This document shows positions 6,468-15,515 of a stretch of DNA of 64,000 nt, piece by piece. Each line of letters begins with the position of its first letter. Position 1 is the stretch's first letter. The DNA is taken from contig NZ_OZ007039.1 in the NCBI RefSeq assembly GCF_963931675.1, positions 2,641,806 through 2,705,805 on the forward strand, given 5' to 3'. Below the pieces are notes generated by a model that saw only the letters and a program-made list of their open reading frames with translations, did not search any database and was not told the origin of the DNA. The position numbers were made by a program, and so were the translations under genes. The stretch comes from an uncultured Alistipes sp. GTDB taxonomy: Bacteria; Bacteroidota; Bacteroidia; Bacteroidales; Rikenellaceae.

Positions 6468-7697
6468 ATGTTCCAATATTCCAAAGATGGTATAACCGTT
6501 TCCGTCATGCTGGACACCCGCCGCACAAAGTCGGATGGAAAATGTCCCGTAAAAATCCGCGTTACCTACAAGCGGGCCCGGTGGTATTATTCCACGGGGA
6601 AAGACCTGACCCCGGAGGAGTGGGAAGCGATGCCGACGACCAGGGCCCGGGCGGTGGTATCGGTTCGCAAGGACATCGAAAGCAGCTATCAGATCGTGCG
6701 GTCTGCCGTCGAGGAACTGGCCGCCTCGGGCGGTTTCTCGCTGGATGCTCTCAACACCCGGCTGAAAGGAGCTGCCACGGATACGGTAAACACGGCATTC
6801 CGGGCTCGGATGGAGGCATTGAGAAAAGCCCAGCAGGTCGGCAATATGCTGATTTACGACAACGTGCTCAAAGGGCTGGAGCGGTTTGCGGGGCCTCGTA
6901 TTCGTTTCGAATCCATTACGGTCTCCTGGTTGGAGAAATATGCGCTGTTCCTACGAAAGGAGGGCAAGGCGCAGACCACAATAGCCATTCATCTGCGGAC
7001 GCTTCGGGCAATCCTCAACATAGCCAAGCAGCAGGGAGTTATCCGCGAGGCGCAATATCCGTTCGGTCGGGGGCCGGGGCGATATTGCATCCAGGCCGGA
7101 ACGGGTCGCAAAATGGCCCTTACATTGGAGCAGATCGGGCAGATTGCCCGCTACGATGACGGACGGCAGACAACGGCACGCTATCGGGATTACTGGCTGT
7201 TCCTCTATCTGTGCAACGGAATCAATGTGGCCGACTTCGTGCGGCTGCGGTATCGGGATATTGTCAACGGGGAGATCTGTTTCATCCGGTCAAAGACCGA
7301 ACACACGCTCCGCACGCTGCGCGATATTCGGGTAGTGCTGACCCCTCCGATGCAGGAGATCATTGACCGCTGGGGCAATCCGAAACGACCGGATGCCTTC
7401 ATCTTTCCGATACTGACGGGCCGGGAGGATGCCATGATGACCAAGAACCGGACCAAGGATCTGACGCACTCGATCAACAAGCGGATGAAGGAGGTGGGCG
7501 AACAGCTCGGCATCGGGCCGATCTCGACCTATACGGCCCGGCACTCGTTCGCCACGGTGTTGAAGCGTGCCGGGGCGAACATCGCCTATATCTCCGAATC
7601 GCTGGGGCACAGCGACCTCAAAACCACGGAGAACTACCTGGCCAGTTTCGAACGCGAGGAGCGGGAAAAGAATGCACAAATATTAACGAAATTTTAG
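6468..7697 (+). CDS. int: Tyrosine recombinase/integrase of element B
   Basis: This 409-residue integrase has an N-terminal arm-binding region (V-S-V-M-L-D-T-R-R, K-I-R-V-T-Y), a SAM-like core-binding domain (about 105-210) and a catalytic domain. Visible catalytic features are the Arg in Y-R-D-Y-W-L-F, the Lys in R-S-K-T-E-H-T, T-A-R-H-S-F-A-T, S-L-G-H-S-D, and the Tyr in T-T-E-N-Y-L. It reads away from the att copy at 6231, with arm-type repeats between. It differs clearly in sequence from the integrase of element A, so the two elements have separate enzymes that use the same tRNA gene. Confidence 0.93.
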   Translation: MFQYSKDGITVSVMLDTRRTKSDGKCPVKIRVTYKRARWYYSTGKDLTPEEWEAMPTTRARAVVSVRKDIESSYQIVRSAVEELAASGGFSLDALNTRLKGAATDTVNTAFRARMEALRKAQQVGNMLIYDNVLKGLERFAGPRIRFESITVSWLEKYALFLRKEGKAQTTIAIHLRTLRAILNIAKQQGVIREAQYPFGRGPGRYCIQAGTGRKMALTLEQIGQIARYDDGRQTTARYRDYWLFLYLCNGINVADFVRLRYRDIVNGEICFIRSKTEHTLRTLRDIRVVLTPPMQEIIDRWGNPKRPDAFIFPILTGREDAMMTKNRTKDLTHSINKRMKEVGEQLGIGPISTYTARHSFATVLKRAGANIAYISESLGHSDLKTTENYLASFEREEREKNAQILTKF

Positions 7698-7704
7698 AAG
7701 GGGT

Positions 7705-8535
7705 ATGCAAAACGGAGAGTATCTTAATATTGCGGACTTTACCACGAAAGAACAACCTAAAAATGCGGACGATTGTGTGTTTTTTCTGAAAACCGAGATA
7801 AAATATGCTTTAGATAATATTCGTTGGTGGTTTGAGTTGCCCAATGACGAAGCCTACAAAAAGAATCCTAATTTAAGGTTTGATTTACATCGAACGGGTG
7901 AGCCGATGTTCGCTTTCCCTGGATGTATAGGGGTCGCTGTGCTGTTTTTTTCGAACACAGCGCATAGTGATCCGTTCTTGCGTGAACATAGACAAATGTA
8001 TTTAGATGGTTATTTGTCTGGGTGGAATGATTTTCAGTTGTATAGTGAACGATCGGTTCGATTTGGTTCACAACCCATACAAGATCGAAAAAGGGCATTA
8101 TTCGATCAGTTTGTAGAATACAGAGCAAAGCATATCGGAAAAGGCTTTCAAGCAACCTTATTGCGACAGATGGGGCATGACGCAGGATTTATGTTTGCGT
8201 TGGCGCAGGAGCTTCGTGACATAGATAAAATTATGCCGGTAAGCCAAGAGACAAAGATAAAAAAGAAGTCGGGGAGGCCTAAAAAAGAAATATCAGATGT
8301 AATCCCTGATAGCAAAAATTATAATTTAGTAATAGAGCGGATCAGAGAAGTTGTTGCAAATAGCAACTACGACAAAGCGTTGGCCGTAGCTGATGAGATT
8401 AGACGACTCCAAAAAGAAAACATAATTATAGAGGATTTAGATACGAGTGTAAAGTGTCTGCATGATTTTTTAGCTGCAGAGATACCTGATTTACCTTGTT
8501 ATAGAAACGTAGTGGATAATATTCGTTTACCATAA
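7705..8535 (+). CDS. Hypothetical protein with an AT-hook-like motif
   Basis: The 276-residue product begins 7 bp after the integrase stop and ends before a strong terminator, so the two are probably co-transcribed. It is AT-rich compared with the integrase. There is no signal peptide or clear membrane span. A basic K-K-K-S-G-R-P-K-K stretch near residue 190 has the G-R-P core of AT-hooks. It separates an N-terminal part rich in aromatic residues from a helical C-terminal part. DNA binding is possible but unproved. I do not recognise the family. Confidence 0.65.
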   Translation: MQNGEYLNIADFTTKEQPKNADDCVFFLKTEIKYALDNIRWWFELPNDEAYKKNPNLRFDLHRTGEPMFAFPGCIGVAVLFFSNTAHSDPFLREHRQMYLDGYLSGWNDFQLYSERSVRFGSQPIQDRKRALFDQFVEYRAKHIGKGFQATLLRQMGHDAGFMFALAQELRDIDKIMPVSQETKIKKKSGRPKKEISDVIPDSKNYNLVIERIREVVANSNYDKALAVADEIRRLQKENIIIEDLDTSVKCLHDFLAAEIPDLPCYRNVVDNIRLP

Positions 8536-8553
8536 TTGGATGAATGAAAAGAG

Positions 8554-8586
8554 AGAGAGGATACTGTAAAGTATCCTCTCTTTTTA
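8554..8586 (+). terminator. Rho-independent terminator after the integrase operon
   Basis: An 11-bp stem (8554-8564 with 8571-8581) is followed by a T run, 18 bp after the preceding stop codon. The remaining bases to 8706 hold no gene I can support and probably the promoter of the next operon. Confidence 0.8.
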
Positions 8587-8706
8587 TTGATAATCAGGTG
8601 GAATAAATACCAATAAATTATTTGGTGATAATAAATTACAAGCATCATCCGGATCTTTGTAATGCGATCGCAAAGCTTTTAGGATATTTATTAAAAAACA
8701 ACTATT

Positions 8707-9060
8707 ATGGCAGATAAAATTATTCTGACATCGAGAGAGGAACTTGAAGGCTATATCTATGCAGCCGTTCGATCTATTGTTCCGGAGTTAGCTAAATACA
8801 AAGTTCCTGCCGAAGATGCCGCCGACGCATTAACTGTCGAAGCTGCGATCTGTTTTCTCGAAGGATTGGGTTATCCTACAACGCCAAGTAATCTTTACAA
8901 TTTGGCCTACTACCGAAAGATCCCGTTCAAGAAAGTTCGTAGGCGATTAGTGTTTAGTCGTAGAGAATTGTCGATTTGGGTTCAGTCTCAAACACAGGAT
9001 CCAAACATTATGAAGGAAAATTCGGCTTTGCATATTGCCGAAAGTGCCAACCGTAAATAA
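8707..9060 (+). CDS. Excisionase/HTH_17-like DNA-binding protein
   Basis: The 117-residue protein has a MerR/excisionase-like winged helix: L-T-V-E-A-A-I-C-F-L, then P-T-T-P-S-N-L-Y-N-L-A-Y-Y-R-K-I-P, then V-R-R-R-L-V-F-S-R-R-E-L-S-I-W-V. That is the order recognition helix, wing with basic residues, then the R-x-E-L-x-x-W ending of HTH_17 proteins. Such proteins act as Xis or as early regulators in Bacteroidetes mobile elements. It is the first gene of the replication block and is followed after 12 bp by another small DNA-binding protein. Confidence 0.7.
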   Translation: MADKIILTSREELEGYIYAAVRSIVPELAKYKVPAEDAADALTVEAAICFLEGLGYPTTPSNLYNLAYYRKIPFKKVRRRLVFSRRELSIWVQSQTQDPNIMKENSALHIAESANRK

Positions 9061-9072
9061 AAAGCCTGGGAT

Positions 9073-9417
9073 ATGAATGAAAAACGAAATGCCCCCGGCC
9101 CAAATAGAAGCGCGGGAGCAAAATTTAGCGTCGAATACAAAGGTAATACATACTTGCTCAAAAAACAAGAGTATGTTGTATTTTCTGTCTTGATTAGCGG
9201 TGGCCAATGGGCGACATATAATGTTGCAGAATCTTTGAGTATCCCGGATCCACGCTCAGTTATCAGATATTTGCGCAAGAAGGGCTTAAATGTCCGGGAC
9301 CGCTGGGTGCGGGAGCGAGGTATGCGCTTTAAGAGATACTGGCTGGATAAAGAGAATGTGCACATACGTCGAATGCCGGAACTTTTCGATGAGGTTGCCG
9401 GCAGAAAGGAGGCATGA
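9073..9417 (+). CDS. Small winged-helix-like protein
   Basis: The 114-residue basic protein has a predicted helix-turn-helix/wing pattern: E-Y-V-V-F-S-V-L, then A-E-S-L-S-I-P-D-P-R-S-V-I-R-Y-L-R-K-K-G. This resembles the winged helix of phage replication or regulatory proteins. A start and recognition helix are clear, but no catalytic motif is present. It overlaps nothing and lies 1 bp before the start of the DUF4373 gene, so it is in the same operon. The precise role is unknown. Confidence 0.6.
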   Translation: MNEKRNAPGPNRSAGAKFSVEYKGNTYLLKKQEYVVFSVLISGGQWATYNVAESLSIPDPRSVIRYLRKKGLNVRDRWVRERGMRFKRYWLDKENVHIRRMPELFDEVAGRKEA

Positions 9418-9418
9418 C

Positions 9419-10117
9419 ATGAACAAGGATTGCTACTACTTTACGCACGACAGCAACGCCAAGGATGACCCCAAATGCGTGCTTATGATTGAACAACTCG
9501 GGATGGAGGGATACGGCATCTATTGGATGCTGGTCGAAACCCTCCGCGACCAACCCGATTACACCTATCCCGTGGCCAATATCCCCGCTTTGGCACGTCG
9601 TTACAACACCTCGGCCGAGAAGGTGCGAACGGTGGTCTACAACTATGAACTTTTCACGGTAAAAGACGACCGGATCTTCTTTTCGGAGAGCCTGAATCGC
9701 CGGATGCAAGCCTTTAACGAGAAGCGTGCAAAACGCTCGGAAGCAGGACGTTTGGGAAACGCTTCCCGGTGGGGTGCATCGCAAACGGATCGCAATGCGA
9801 TTGCAATGCAATCGCAAAGCCTCGCTATTAAAGTAAAGGAAAGTAAAGTAAAAGAGAAAGAGAGTATAGAGAAAGTCGCCACGAAACGCACGGCGTTTGT
9901 GGCTCCCTCGCTCCAAGAGGTTAGCGACTATATTTCCGAAAAAGGCTATGCCGTCGACGCCCGTCAGTTCGTGGATTTCTATGAATCGAAGGGCTGGATG
10001 GTAGGCTCGAACAAAATGAAGGACTGGCGGGCCGCCGTTCGGACGTGGACCCGTCGTCAGAACCCCTCAAACACACCAAGCCATGAAACGCAACGACCGT
10101 ATGAACTCCTCGACTGA
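9419..10117 (+). CDS. DUF4373 (Lin1244/Lin1753-like) phage replication protein
   Basis: Start at ATG 9419 with a good AGGAGG-type ribosome site just upstream; the longer frame lacks one. The first 95 residues match DUF4373: F-T-H-D-S-N-A-K-D-D-P-K, L-I-E-Q-L-G-M-E-G-Y-G-I-Y-W-M-L-V-E. A low-complexity linker (Lys/Glu/Ser-rich, about 130-155) leads to a C-terminal domain with F-V-D-F-Y-E-S-K-G-W and W-R-A-A-V-R-T-W, as in phage replisome organisers. It probably recognises the origin and loads the DnaB helicase encoded next. The linker DNA contains a palindrome and AT-rich repeats that could be the origin. Confidence 0.8.
   Translation: MNKDCYYFTHDSNAKDDPKCVLMIEQLGMEGYGIYWMLVETLRDQPDYTYPVANIPALARRYNTSAEKVRTVVYNYELFTVKDDRIFFSESLNRRMQAFNEKRAKRSEAGRLGNASRWGASQTDRNAIAMQSQSLAIKVKESKVKEKESIEKVATKRTAFVAPSLQEVSDYISEKGYAVDARQFVDFYESKGWMVGSNKMKDWRAAVRTWTRRQNPSNTPSHETQRPYELLD
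9791..9870. other. Candidate replication origin inside the replication gene
   Basis: A 19-bp palindrome with one central base (9797-9815, GCGATTGCA-A-TGCAATCGC) is followed by AT-rich DNA with repeated AAAGTAAA-like units (about 9829-9852). Many phages place the origin in the linker of the replisome-organiser gene. The function is inferred. Confidence 0.4.
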
Positions 10118-11495
10118 TATTCCCGCGCAAGGGCTGCCGGAATCCCCGGAGCTGGAGCGTGCCGTGCTGGGGGCGCTCCTCCTCGAACCGGCTTACCTGC
10201 CCGATGTGCGGAGCCTGCTGACGGGAGAGACCTTTGCCGACCCGATGAACCGTCGCATTTACGAAACGATTCTCGCTCTCGATGATCGGGGCAAGAGTGT
10301 CGACCTGGCAAGCGTTGCCTCGGCGTTACGCACCTCGACGGGCAAAGAGCCCCAGGTGTCGGTGGCTTACCTGGTCGGATTGTCGAATGACGTAGGCACG
10401 GGGGTGAACTGCGTATCCTGGGCCCGTCAGTTGAAAGACACCGAGACCCGTCGCCGGTTGGTGGTGTTCAGCTACGAACTGGCGACCCGTGCAGCTACCG
10501 ATCCCGACGGGGTGCTCGATTGGGCGACGGCGGAGATATCCACGATCGGCGACCTGGCTACTTCGACCAACGACCTGCGGCCCCTGGGGGAGATCCTCCG
10601 GGAATCGCTCCAGCAGCTCGAAAGCCGGTGTCGGGCCTACGCCTCCGGGCAGCCCGTGGGGGCCTCAACGGGCCTGCGGAGTCTCGATACCTATACGGGC
10701 GGCTGGCGTGGCGGGCAGTTGGTCGTTGTGGCCGGACGTCCCGGTATGGGCAAGAGCGTCGCCGCGCTGCACTTCATGGCCAGCGCCGCCCGGCAGGGTA
10801 CACCGGTTTGCTTCTTCTCACTGGAAATGCGCGATACGCAGTTGTCCGACCGGTTGCTGATCGGCCGGAGCAATGTCGACGCCAATGCCTACCGGGCCGG
10901 GAGCATCACCTCCGAGGTATGGGAAACGCTGGAACGGGTTGAGGCCGAACTCGCGGCTTTGCCGATCCATATCAGCGACCGTCCGTCCACGTCGATGACA
11001 CAGATACGGGCGCAATGCCGGAGAATGTACCGCCGGGGCAAGTGTGGGATGGTCGTGATCGACTACCTGCAACTGCTCGATGGTGACGACCGCCAGCAGA
11101 GCCGCGAGCGCGAGGTAGCCAATATGTCGCGTGCGGCCAAACAACTGGCCAAGGAGCTGGATATACCGGTCATCATCCTGGCGCAGCTCTCCCGCAAGGT
11201 TGAGGAACGGCCTGACAAAACGCCGCTGCTGTCTGACCTCCGCGAATCGGGAGCCATCGAGCAGGACGCCGATATGGTGCTGTTCATCATGCGCCCGGAG
11301 TATTACGGCATTCAGAGCATCGAGACGGGCCGTTACGGTACTATCTCCTCGCACGGTGTCGGACGGTTCATCATTGCCAAACAGCGGGACGGCCGCACTG
11401 GGGAGGTTTGCTTCCGGTTCAACCGGAGTGTCACGAGCCTCACCGATTACAACGGTCCGGATGAAACCCCGGATGCCGGATCCGATCCGTTCTAA
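10083..11495 (+). CDS. dnaB: Replicative DNA helicase, DnaB type
   Basis: The 470-residue protein has the DnaB N-terminal helical domain (E-L-E-R-A-V-L-G-A-L-L at about 23-33), a linker, and a RecA-type motor. Visible motifs are Walker A G-R-P-G-M-G-K-S (218-225), C-F-F-S-L-E-M, V-I-D-Y-L-Q-L-L (Walker B) and L-S-D-L-R-E-S-G-A-I-E-Q-D-A-D. It unwinds the fork as a hexamer. Its start overlaps the end of the DUF4373 gene by 35 bp, so the two are translationally linked; a start at 10101 is possible. A self-encoded helicase gives element B some replication independence. Confidence 0.93.
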   Translation: MKRNDRMNSSTDIPAQGLPESPELERAVLGALLLEPAYLPDVRSLLTGETFADPMNRRIYETILALDDRGKSVDLASVASALRTSTGKEPQVSVAYLVGLSNDVGTGVNCVSWARQLKDTETRRRLVVFSYELATRAATDPDGVLDWATAEISTIGDLATSTNDLRPLGEILRESLQQLESRCRAYASGQPVGASTGLRSLDTYTGGWRGGQLVVVAGRPGMGKSVAALHFMASAARQGTPVCFFSLEMRDTQLSDRLLIGRSNVDANAYRAGSITSEVWETLERVEAELAALPIHISDRPSTSMTQIRAQCRRMYRRGKCGMVVIDYLQLLDGDDRQQSREREVANMSRAAKQLAKELDIPVIILAQLSRKVEERPDKTPLLSDLRESGAIEQDADMVLFIMRPEYYGIQSIETGRYGTISSHGVGRFIIAKQRDGRTGEVCFRFNRSVTSLTDYNGPDETPDAGSDPF

Positions 11496-11567
11496 CTGGT
11501 TTGTGATTTTACCGCGTGAAATTGCCCGGGTGGAATAAGTACCCATAACACGAAAGAAAATAAAGCC

Positions 11568-11705
11568 ATGAAAGAATACACCCACAAGAAACGGGTATTA
11601 TACGGTCCATTGACGGACGAGTTTGCAAAATATGGAGACATATTCGAGAAAATCGCCCACAATGAGGCCAACGGATTCAATGCCGGGCGGTGGACACCGG
11701 GATAA
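11568..11705 (+). CDS. Small hypothetical protein (45 aa)
   Basis: ATG 11568 follows an A-rich leader (AAAGAAAATAAAGCC) like those of neighbouring genes. The 45-residue product is polar and charged with no membrane segment. It lies in the 278-bp gap between dnaB and the next gene. Short size makes it tentative. Confidence 0.45.
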   Translation: MKEYTHKKRVLYGPLTDEFAKYGDIFEKIAHNEANGFNAGRWTPG

Positions 11706-11773
11706 TAGAAAGGGCAACCCCGAAGGATCACCCCTGCCACCCGAACAAAGATAGTGATTTTTTTTCGGGAACC

Positions 11774-11977
11774 ATGACACGAAAAGCAAAGAGCCACCCC
11801 GTAACGGCCGATTATACGGTATGGACGGTCGAGTTGAACCGTGAGGAGTTGATGATTATCATCGACGGGATTCGCAACCATCGGATCAATCGGGCCAAAC
11901 TGACGCTCCAGAATATGAGGGCCCGGCGGGATCGAGGCTCAAAACAGACAAAACACGTAAAAAATAACACAAGATGA
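11774..11977 (+). CDS. Small basic hypothetical protein
   Basis: Start chosen at ATG 11774, giving 67 residues; a longer form from 11690 would overlap the previous small gene. The protein is strongly basic, especially at the C-terminus (R-A-R-R-D-R-G-S-K-Q-T-K-H). It has a central helix (N-R-E-E-L-M-I-I-I-D-G-I-R). It overlaps the next start by 4 bp. No family recognised; nucleic-acid binding is possible from charge. Confidence 0.5.
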   Translation: MTRKAKSHPVTADYTVWTVELNREELMIIIDGIRNHRINRAKLTLQNMRARRDRGSKQTKHVKNNTR

Positions 11978-12426
11978 AACAGGAATTTTACCCCGAATCC
12001 AGCATTCGGGAACAGATCGAAGCCGGAGGCGCTGAAGATTGGCAGATCCAGATGGGCGGATACGTCGTATCGCTCTATTACACCAAATCCCCGAAGTCGG
12101 GCATCGCCCGAATAGTTCCTTTCCGAAGGGCTGACCGGTTGTCGGTGATTGTCTATCGACGGCTGCCGGACGGCACGAAAGAGGCTATTCGGCAAATCAA
12201 GGTCCCGGCCAGGAATGCAAACCTTTGGACGGATCATCGGAACAGCCTTCGAATCGTGGCGCATGACGGTCGGATGTGCATCTTCTTCGTAACGGCTTCC
12301 GGTGGTCCGGAGTTCCTCGGCGGGAAGTGGGGCCGTATTGCGTCGGATGATCCGATTTCCGATGAAGAACGGCAACGTGGTATAACCCGGGCGACCGAGC
12401 GCTGGGTGAGCATGAAAAACGAATAA
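11974..12426 (+). CDS. Hypothetical protein before the tape-measure gene
   Basis: The 150-residue protein overlaps the preceding gene by 4 bp and lies 23 bp before the tape-measure gene. It is mixed alpha/beta with a central basic region (P-F-R-R-A-D-R-L-S-V-I-V-Y-R-R-L), and has no signal peptide. In a phage this position could hold a tail chaperone, but I see no motif that supports it. Function unknown. Confidence 0.55.
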   Translation: MKQEFYPESSIREQIEAGGAEDWQIQMGGYVVSLYYTKSPKSGIARIVPFRRADRLSVIVYRRLPDGTKEAIRQIKVPARNANLWTDHRNSLRIVAHDGRMCIFFVTASGGPEFLGGKWGRIASDDPISDEERQRGITRATERWVSMKNE

Positions 12427-12449
12427 CAACTAAACCCATATAGATACGT

Positions 12450-15400
12450 ATGGCACAGGACACGATCCACAAGATTATCGAGATCACGATCAAAAATTCC
12501 GATCTGATTGAAAAGATGCGCGAATCGCAGAATGCGATTGGTGCGCTTTCCAACGAAACGAAGCAGCTCAAACAAGATCTTGAAGAGTACAGAAAGAGCC
12601 TCAAAGAGGGGAAGATCACCCAGGAGCAGTTCGACCGCATGATGGTCCAGACGAAGAATGAGATCATCAAGAACGACCAGGCCGTCGTAAAATTCAAGTC
12701 GGACCTTCGGCAATATACGCGGGAGATGCAGTCGAATATCCAGCAGGACGCTGCAAAAACCGGATCGCTGAACCAGATGCGGGCCAGCGTTCGGCTGCTG
12801 ACTTCGGAGTTCGAGGCATTGAGCGCCGCGGAGCGTTCGGGGAGCCGTGGGCAGGAGCTGGTCCGGCAGATCCGGAAAACAACCGATGAAATCAACCGCC
12901 AGGAGGCTGCTATCCGCAATTATCGCTCCACCGTTGGCAACTATGCCGGGGGTATTCAAAAAGCCTTCTTGAAAATCTCCGCTGCGTGGATGGTTATTCG
13001 AGGCGTATTCAACGCATTCAAAGGCAGTATCGAGAAGATCCGCGATTTTGAGCAGGCCAATGCCAATCTCGGAACGATCATCGGGGCCAATGCCGACGAG
13101 TTGAAGCGGCTGACCGATTCCGCGCTGGAACTGGGCCGCACGACCGAATATACCGCCTCGCAAGTGACGCAGTTGCAGACGGAGCTCGCCAAACTGGGAT
13201 TCGGGACGCAATCCATCGAGACGATGCAGAAACCCGTCCTGCAATTCGCTACGGCGGTCGGGGCTTCGCTTCCCGATGCGGCGGCCCTTGCCGGTGCTAC
13301 GCTGCGGAGTTTCGGGCTGAATGTCAGCGACACGGAGGATGTTCTCGCCACGCTGGCCGTTGCTACAAACCGTTCGGCGTTGTCGTTCAGTTACCTCAAA
13401 ACCGCGATGTCCATTGTGTCGCCCGTGGCCAATACTTTCGGATTCAGCGTGCGGGATACTGCGGCGTTGCTGGGAACGCTCGCCGATGCGGGTTTCGATG
13501 CGTCGAGTGCAGCCACCGCGACCCGCAATATCCTGCTCAACCTGGCCGATGCCAACGGCAAGTTGGCCCAATCGCTCGGGGCTCCGGTGCGCACGCTGCC
13601 CGATCTGGTTTCCGGGCTGCAGCGACTTCGGGATCGGGGTATCGACCTGGCCGAAACCCTCGAACTGACTGACAAACGGAGCGTGGCGGCCTTCAATACC
13701 TTCCTCAACGGCTCTGACAATCTGCGTCGTCTGCGTGAAAATCTGGAGGACGTAAACGGGGAGCTGGGACGAATTGCAGAAGACCGGCTCAACACCGTGG
13801 AGGGTTCGATCAAACTGCTGCAAAGCGCCTGGGAGGGTTTCGTGCTGTCGTTCTACAACAGCCGCGGAACGATCAAGTCGGTGATTGATTTCATCACCAG
13901 CGGCATCGAAGGGATCAATAACCTGCTCGATCCCGATGCGCAGAAGAACAAACAAAAAGGCTTTTTTGTTGAGGACTTGATGAGCAGATATGCGTCTGGA
14001 GGCGATGATGCGCTGAATACAAGCATTAAGGCTGGGTTGAAGTTTTGGAGCGATCGTTACGAAACTACGCGGCAGCGCTATTCCGGAAGTGGAGGTCTTT
14101 TCGGGAAGCAGGATTTCAAGATTGCCGAAACGATGTACAAGGCATTTATTGAGGCCGGGAATGAGGCGATTGACCGGGTGAAGCAGTTGAAGCAGGAGCA
14201 GGCCGACGCTGTTAAACAAGCCGAAGCGGATGCCAAAGCAAGTGCCGCCGCAGCCGCAAAGGCCCGATCCGAAGCGGCCGCCAAAGCCCAACAGGCCGAT
14301 GAGAAGGCGGCCGCCGCGCAGATCAAGAATGCCCAACAGGCCGCCGACGAGGTGCTGCGCATGACCCAGCAGATGCGGGACAAGACGCGGGAAAATGAAT
14401 TGCTTACCCTCAAAGAAAATCACGACAAGGATATTTCGGAGACCCGAAACCGCCTTGCAGAGATCTCCGAGTTGGAGAAGACAGCCGGAGTGCAACAGCG
14501 GCAGGCGTTGGTCATGGAGCGGGAAGCGCTGAATAAGAAGTTGCTTTTGCTGGACGAGAAATATCAGAAGGACCGGCAGGAGATTGATCAGAAATACAGC
14601 CGAAAGGAGTTGGAGAATGCCGTCAAGAGCAAGTCCGACGAGTATCGGACACGTATTTTACAGGCGCAGATAGATGCAGGTGCAGGACAGGAGGGCGAGA
14701 TTGCGGCCGCGAAAGAGGTGCTATCCATCTTGAAGGAGCAGTTAGAGTATATAGAACTCAATGCGGACGCATTCAGAGATTCCGGCAAGTCCGAGGCCGA
14801 TATTTTGGCTATGAGGCTCGATCTTTTGAAGCAGATCGAGAAGGTGAACGACGATATAAACCGCAAGACGCAAACAGCAATATCAGATGAGACGGCGCTT
14901 GCGTATAAAACCGCAAGTACTGCCGCGAGAGCTGCTGGATCTCTTTCGGCGATGTTTGATGCGCTGGGCGGAGAGGGTGAACGGTATGCCGAGTTTGCAA
15001 AGGCATTGGGGGTTATGCAGGTTGTGATTACGGAGGGTATCGCTATTGCGAAGGCCGTACAGGGTGGCGCAGAGTATCCTTTCCCTATCAATGTGCTTAC
15101 GGTTGCTGCAAGCGTTGCGGCCATTACGGCTGCCATAGCTTCTGCCGTAAATTCGGTAAAATCCACCGAAGTGCCGAAATATGCCTCTGGTGGCCTTATC
15201 TCTGGCCCCGGCACCGGTACGTCGGACAGCATTCCGGCGATGTTGTCCAATGGTGAAGCGGTCATGACGGCTGCAGCGGTGAACGAGTGGGGCGCGATGC
15301 TCTCGGCCATGAACGTGTCCAGCGGTGGAAACGCGATCAATGTTTCCAACCTGCCCCAGCGAGGCGATGGAATGCGAGGGATGGAGCGCATGATGGAGCG

Positions 15401-15515
15401 CGTCATGATGAATATGCCGGCACCCGTGGTTTCGGTGGTTGACATCAACAAAGGTCAGCGGAAAGTCAAGGTGCAGGACAATATCAGCAAACTGGGACGT
15501 AAAAAGTACAAATGA
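12450..15515 (+). CDS. Phage tail tape-measure protein
   Basis: The 1021-residue protein has an N-terminal coiled coil (1-160), a hydrophobic segment near 170-185, and the TP901-type tape-measure core: L-E-L-G-R-T-T-E-Y-T-A-S-Q-V, L-A-K-L-G-F, A-L-A-G-A-T-L-R-S-F-G. Ala/Lys-rich coiled coils follow (about 580-700), then a hydrophobic helical region (860-900). The end has the typical G-G-L-I-S-G-P-G-T-G-T-S-D-S-I-P-A-M-L-S-N-G-E motif. Tape-measure proteins set siphophage tail length and are ejected with the genome. It is the only tail gene in element B, and its stop overlaps the terminase start. Confidence 0.92.
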   Translation: MAQDTIHKIIEITIKNSDLIEKMRESQNAIGALSNETKQLKQDLEEYRKSLKEGKITQEQFDRMMVQTKNEIIKNDQAVVKFKSDLRQYTREMQSNIQQDAAKTGSLNQMRASVRLLTSEFEALSAAERSGSRGQELVRQIRKTTDEINRQEAAIRNYRSTVGNYAGGIQKAFLKISAAWMVIRGVFNAFKGSIEKIRDFEQANANLGTIIGANADELKRLTDSALELGRTTEYTASQVTQLQTELAKLGFGTQSIETMQKPVLQFATAVGASLPDAAALAGATLRSFGLNVSDTEDVLATLAVATNRSALSFSYLKTAMSIVSPVANTFGFSVRDTAALLGTLADAGFDASSAATATRNILLNLADANGKLAQSLGAPVRTLPDLVSGLQRLRDRGIDLAETLELTDKRSVAAFNTFLNGSDNLRRLRENLEDVNGELGRIAEDRLNTVEGSIKLLQSAWEGFVLSFYNSRGTIKSVIDFITSGIEGINNLLDPDAQKNKQKGFFVEDLMSRYASGGDDALNTSIKAGLKFWSDRYETTRQRYSGSGGLFGKQDFKIAETMYKAFIEAGNEAIDRVKQLKQEQADAVKQAEADAKASAAAAAKARSEAAAKAQQADEKAAAAQIKNAQQAADEVLRMTQQMRDKTRENELLTLKENHDKDISETRNRLAEISELEKTAGVQQRQALVMEREALNKKLLLLDEKYQKDRQEIDQKYSRKELENAVKSKSDEYRTRILQAQIDAGAGQEGEIAAAKEVLSILKEQLEYIELNADAFRDSGKSEADILAMRLDLLKQIEKVNDDINRKTQTAISDETALAYKTASTAARAAGSLSAMFDALGGEGERYAEFAKALGVMQVVITEGIAIAKAVQGGAEYPFPINVLTVAASVAAITAAIASAVNSVKSTEVPKYASGGLISGPGTGTSDSIPAMLSNGEAVMTAAAVNEWGAMLSAMNVSSGGNAINVSNLPQRGDGMRGMERMMERVMMNMPAPVVSVVDINKGQRKVKVQDNISKLGRKKYK

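Noticed and set aside
12234..14495. Long open frame opposite the tape-measure gene
   Set aside because: It has no recognisable domain and follows the codon structure of the real gene in antisense; such frames are common in GC-rich coding DNA.
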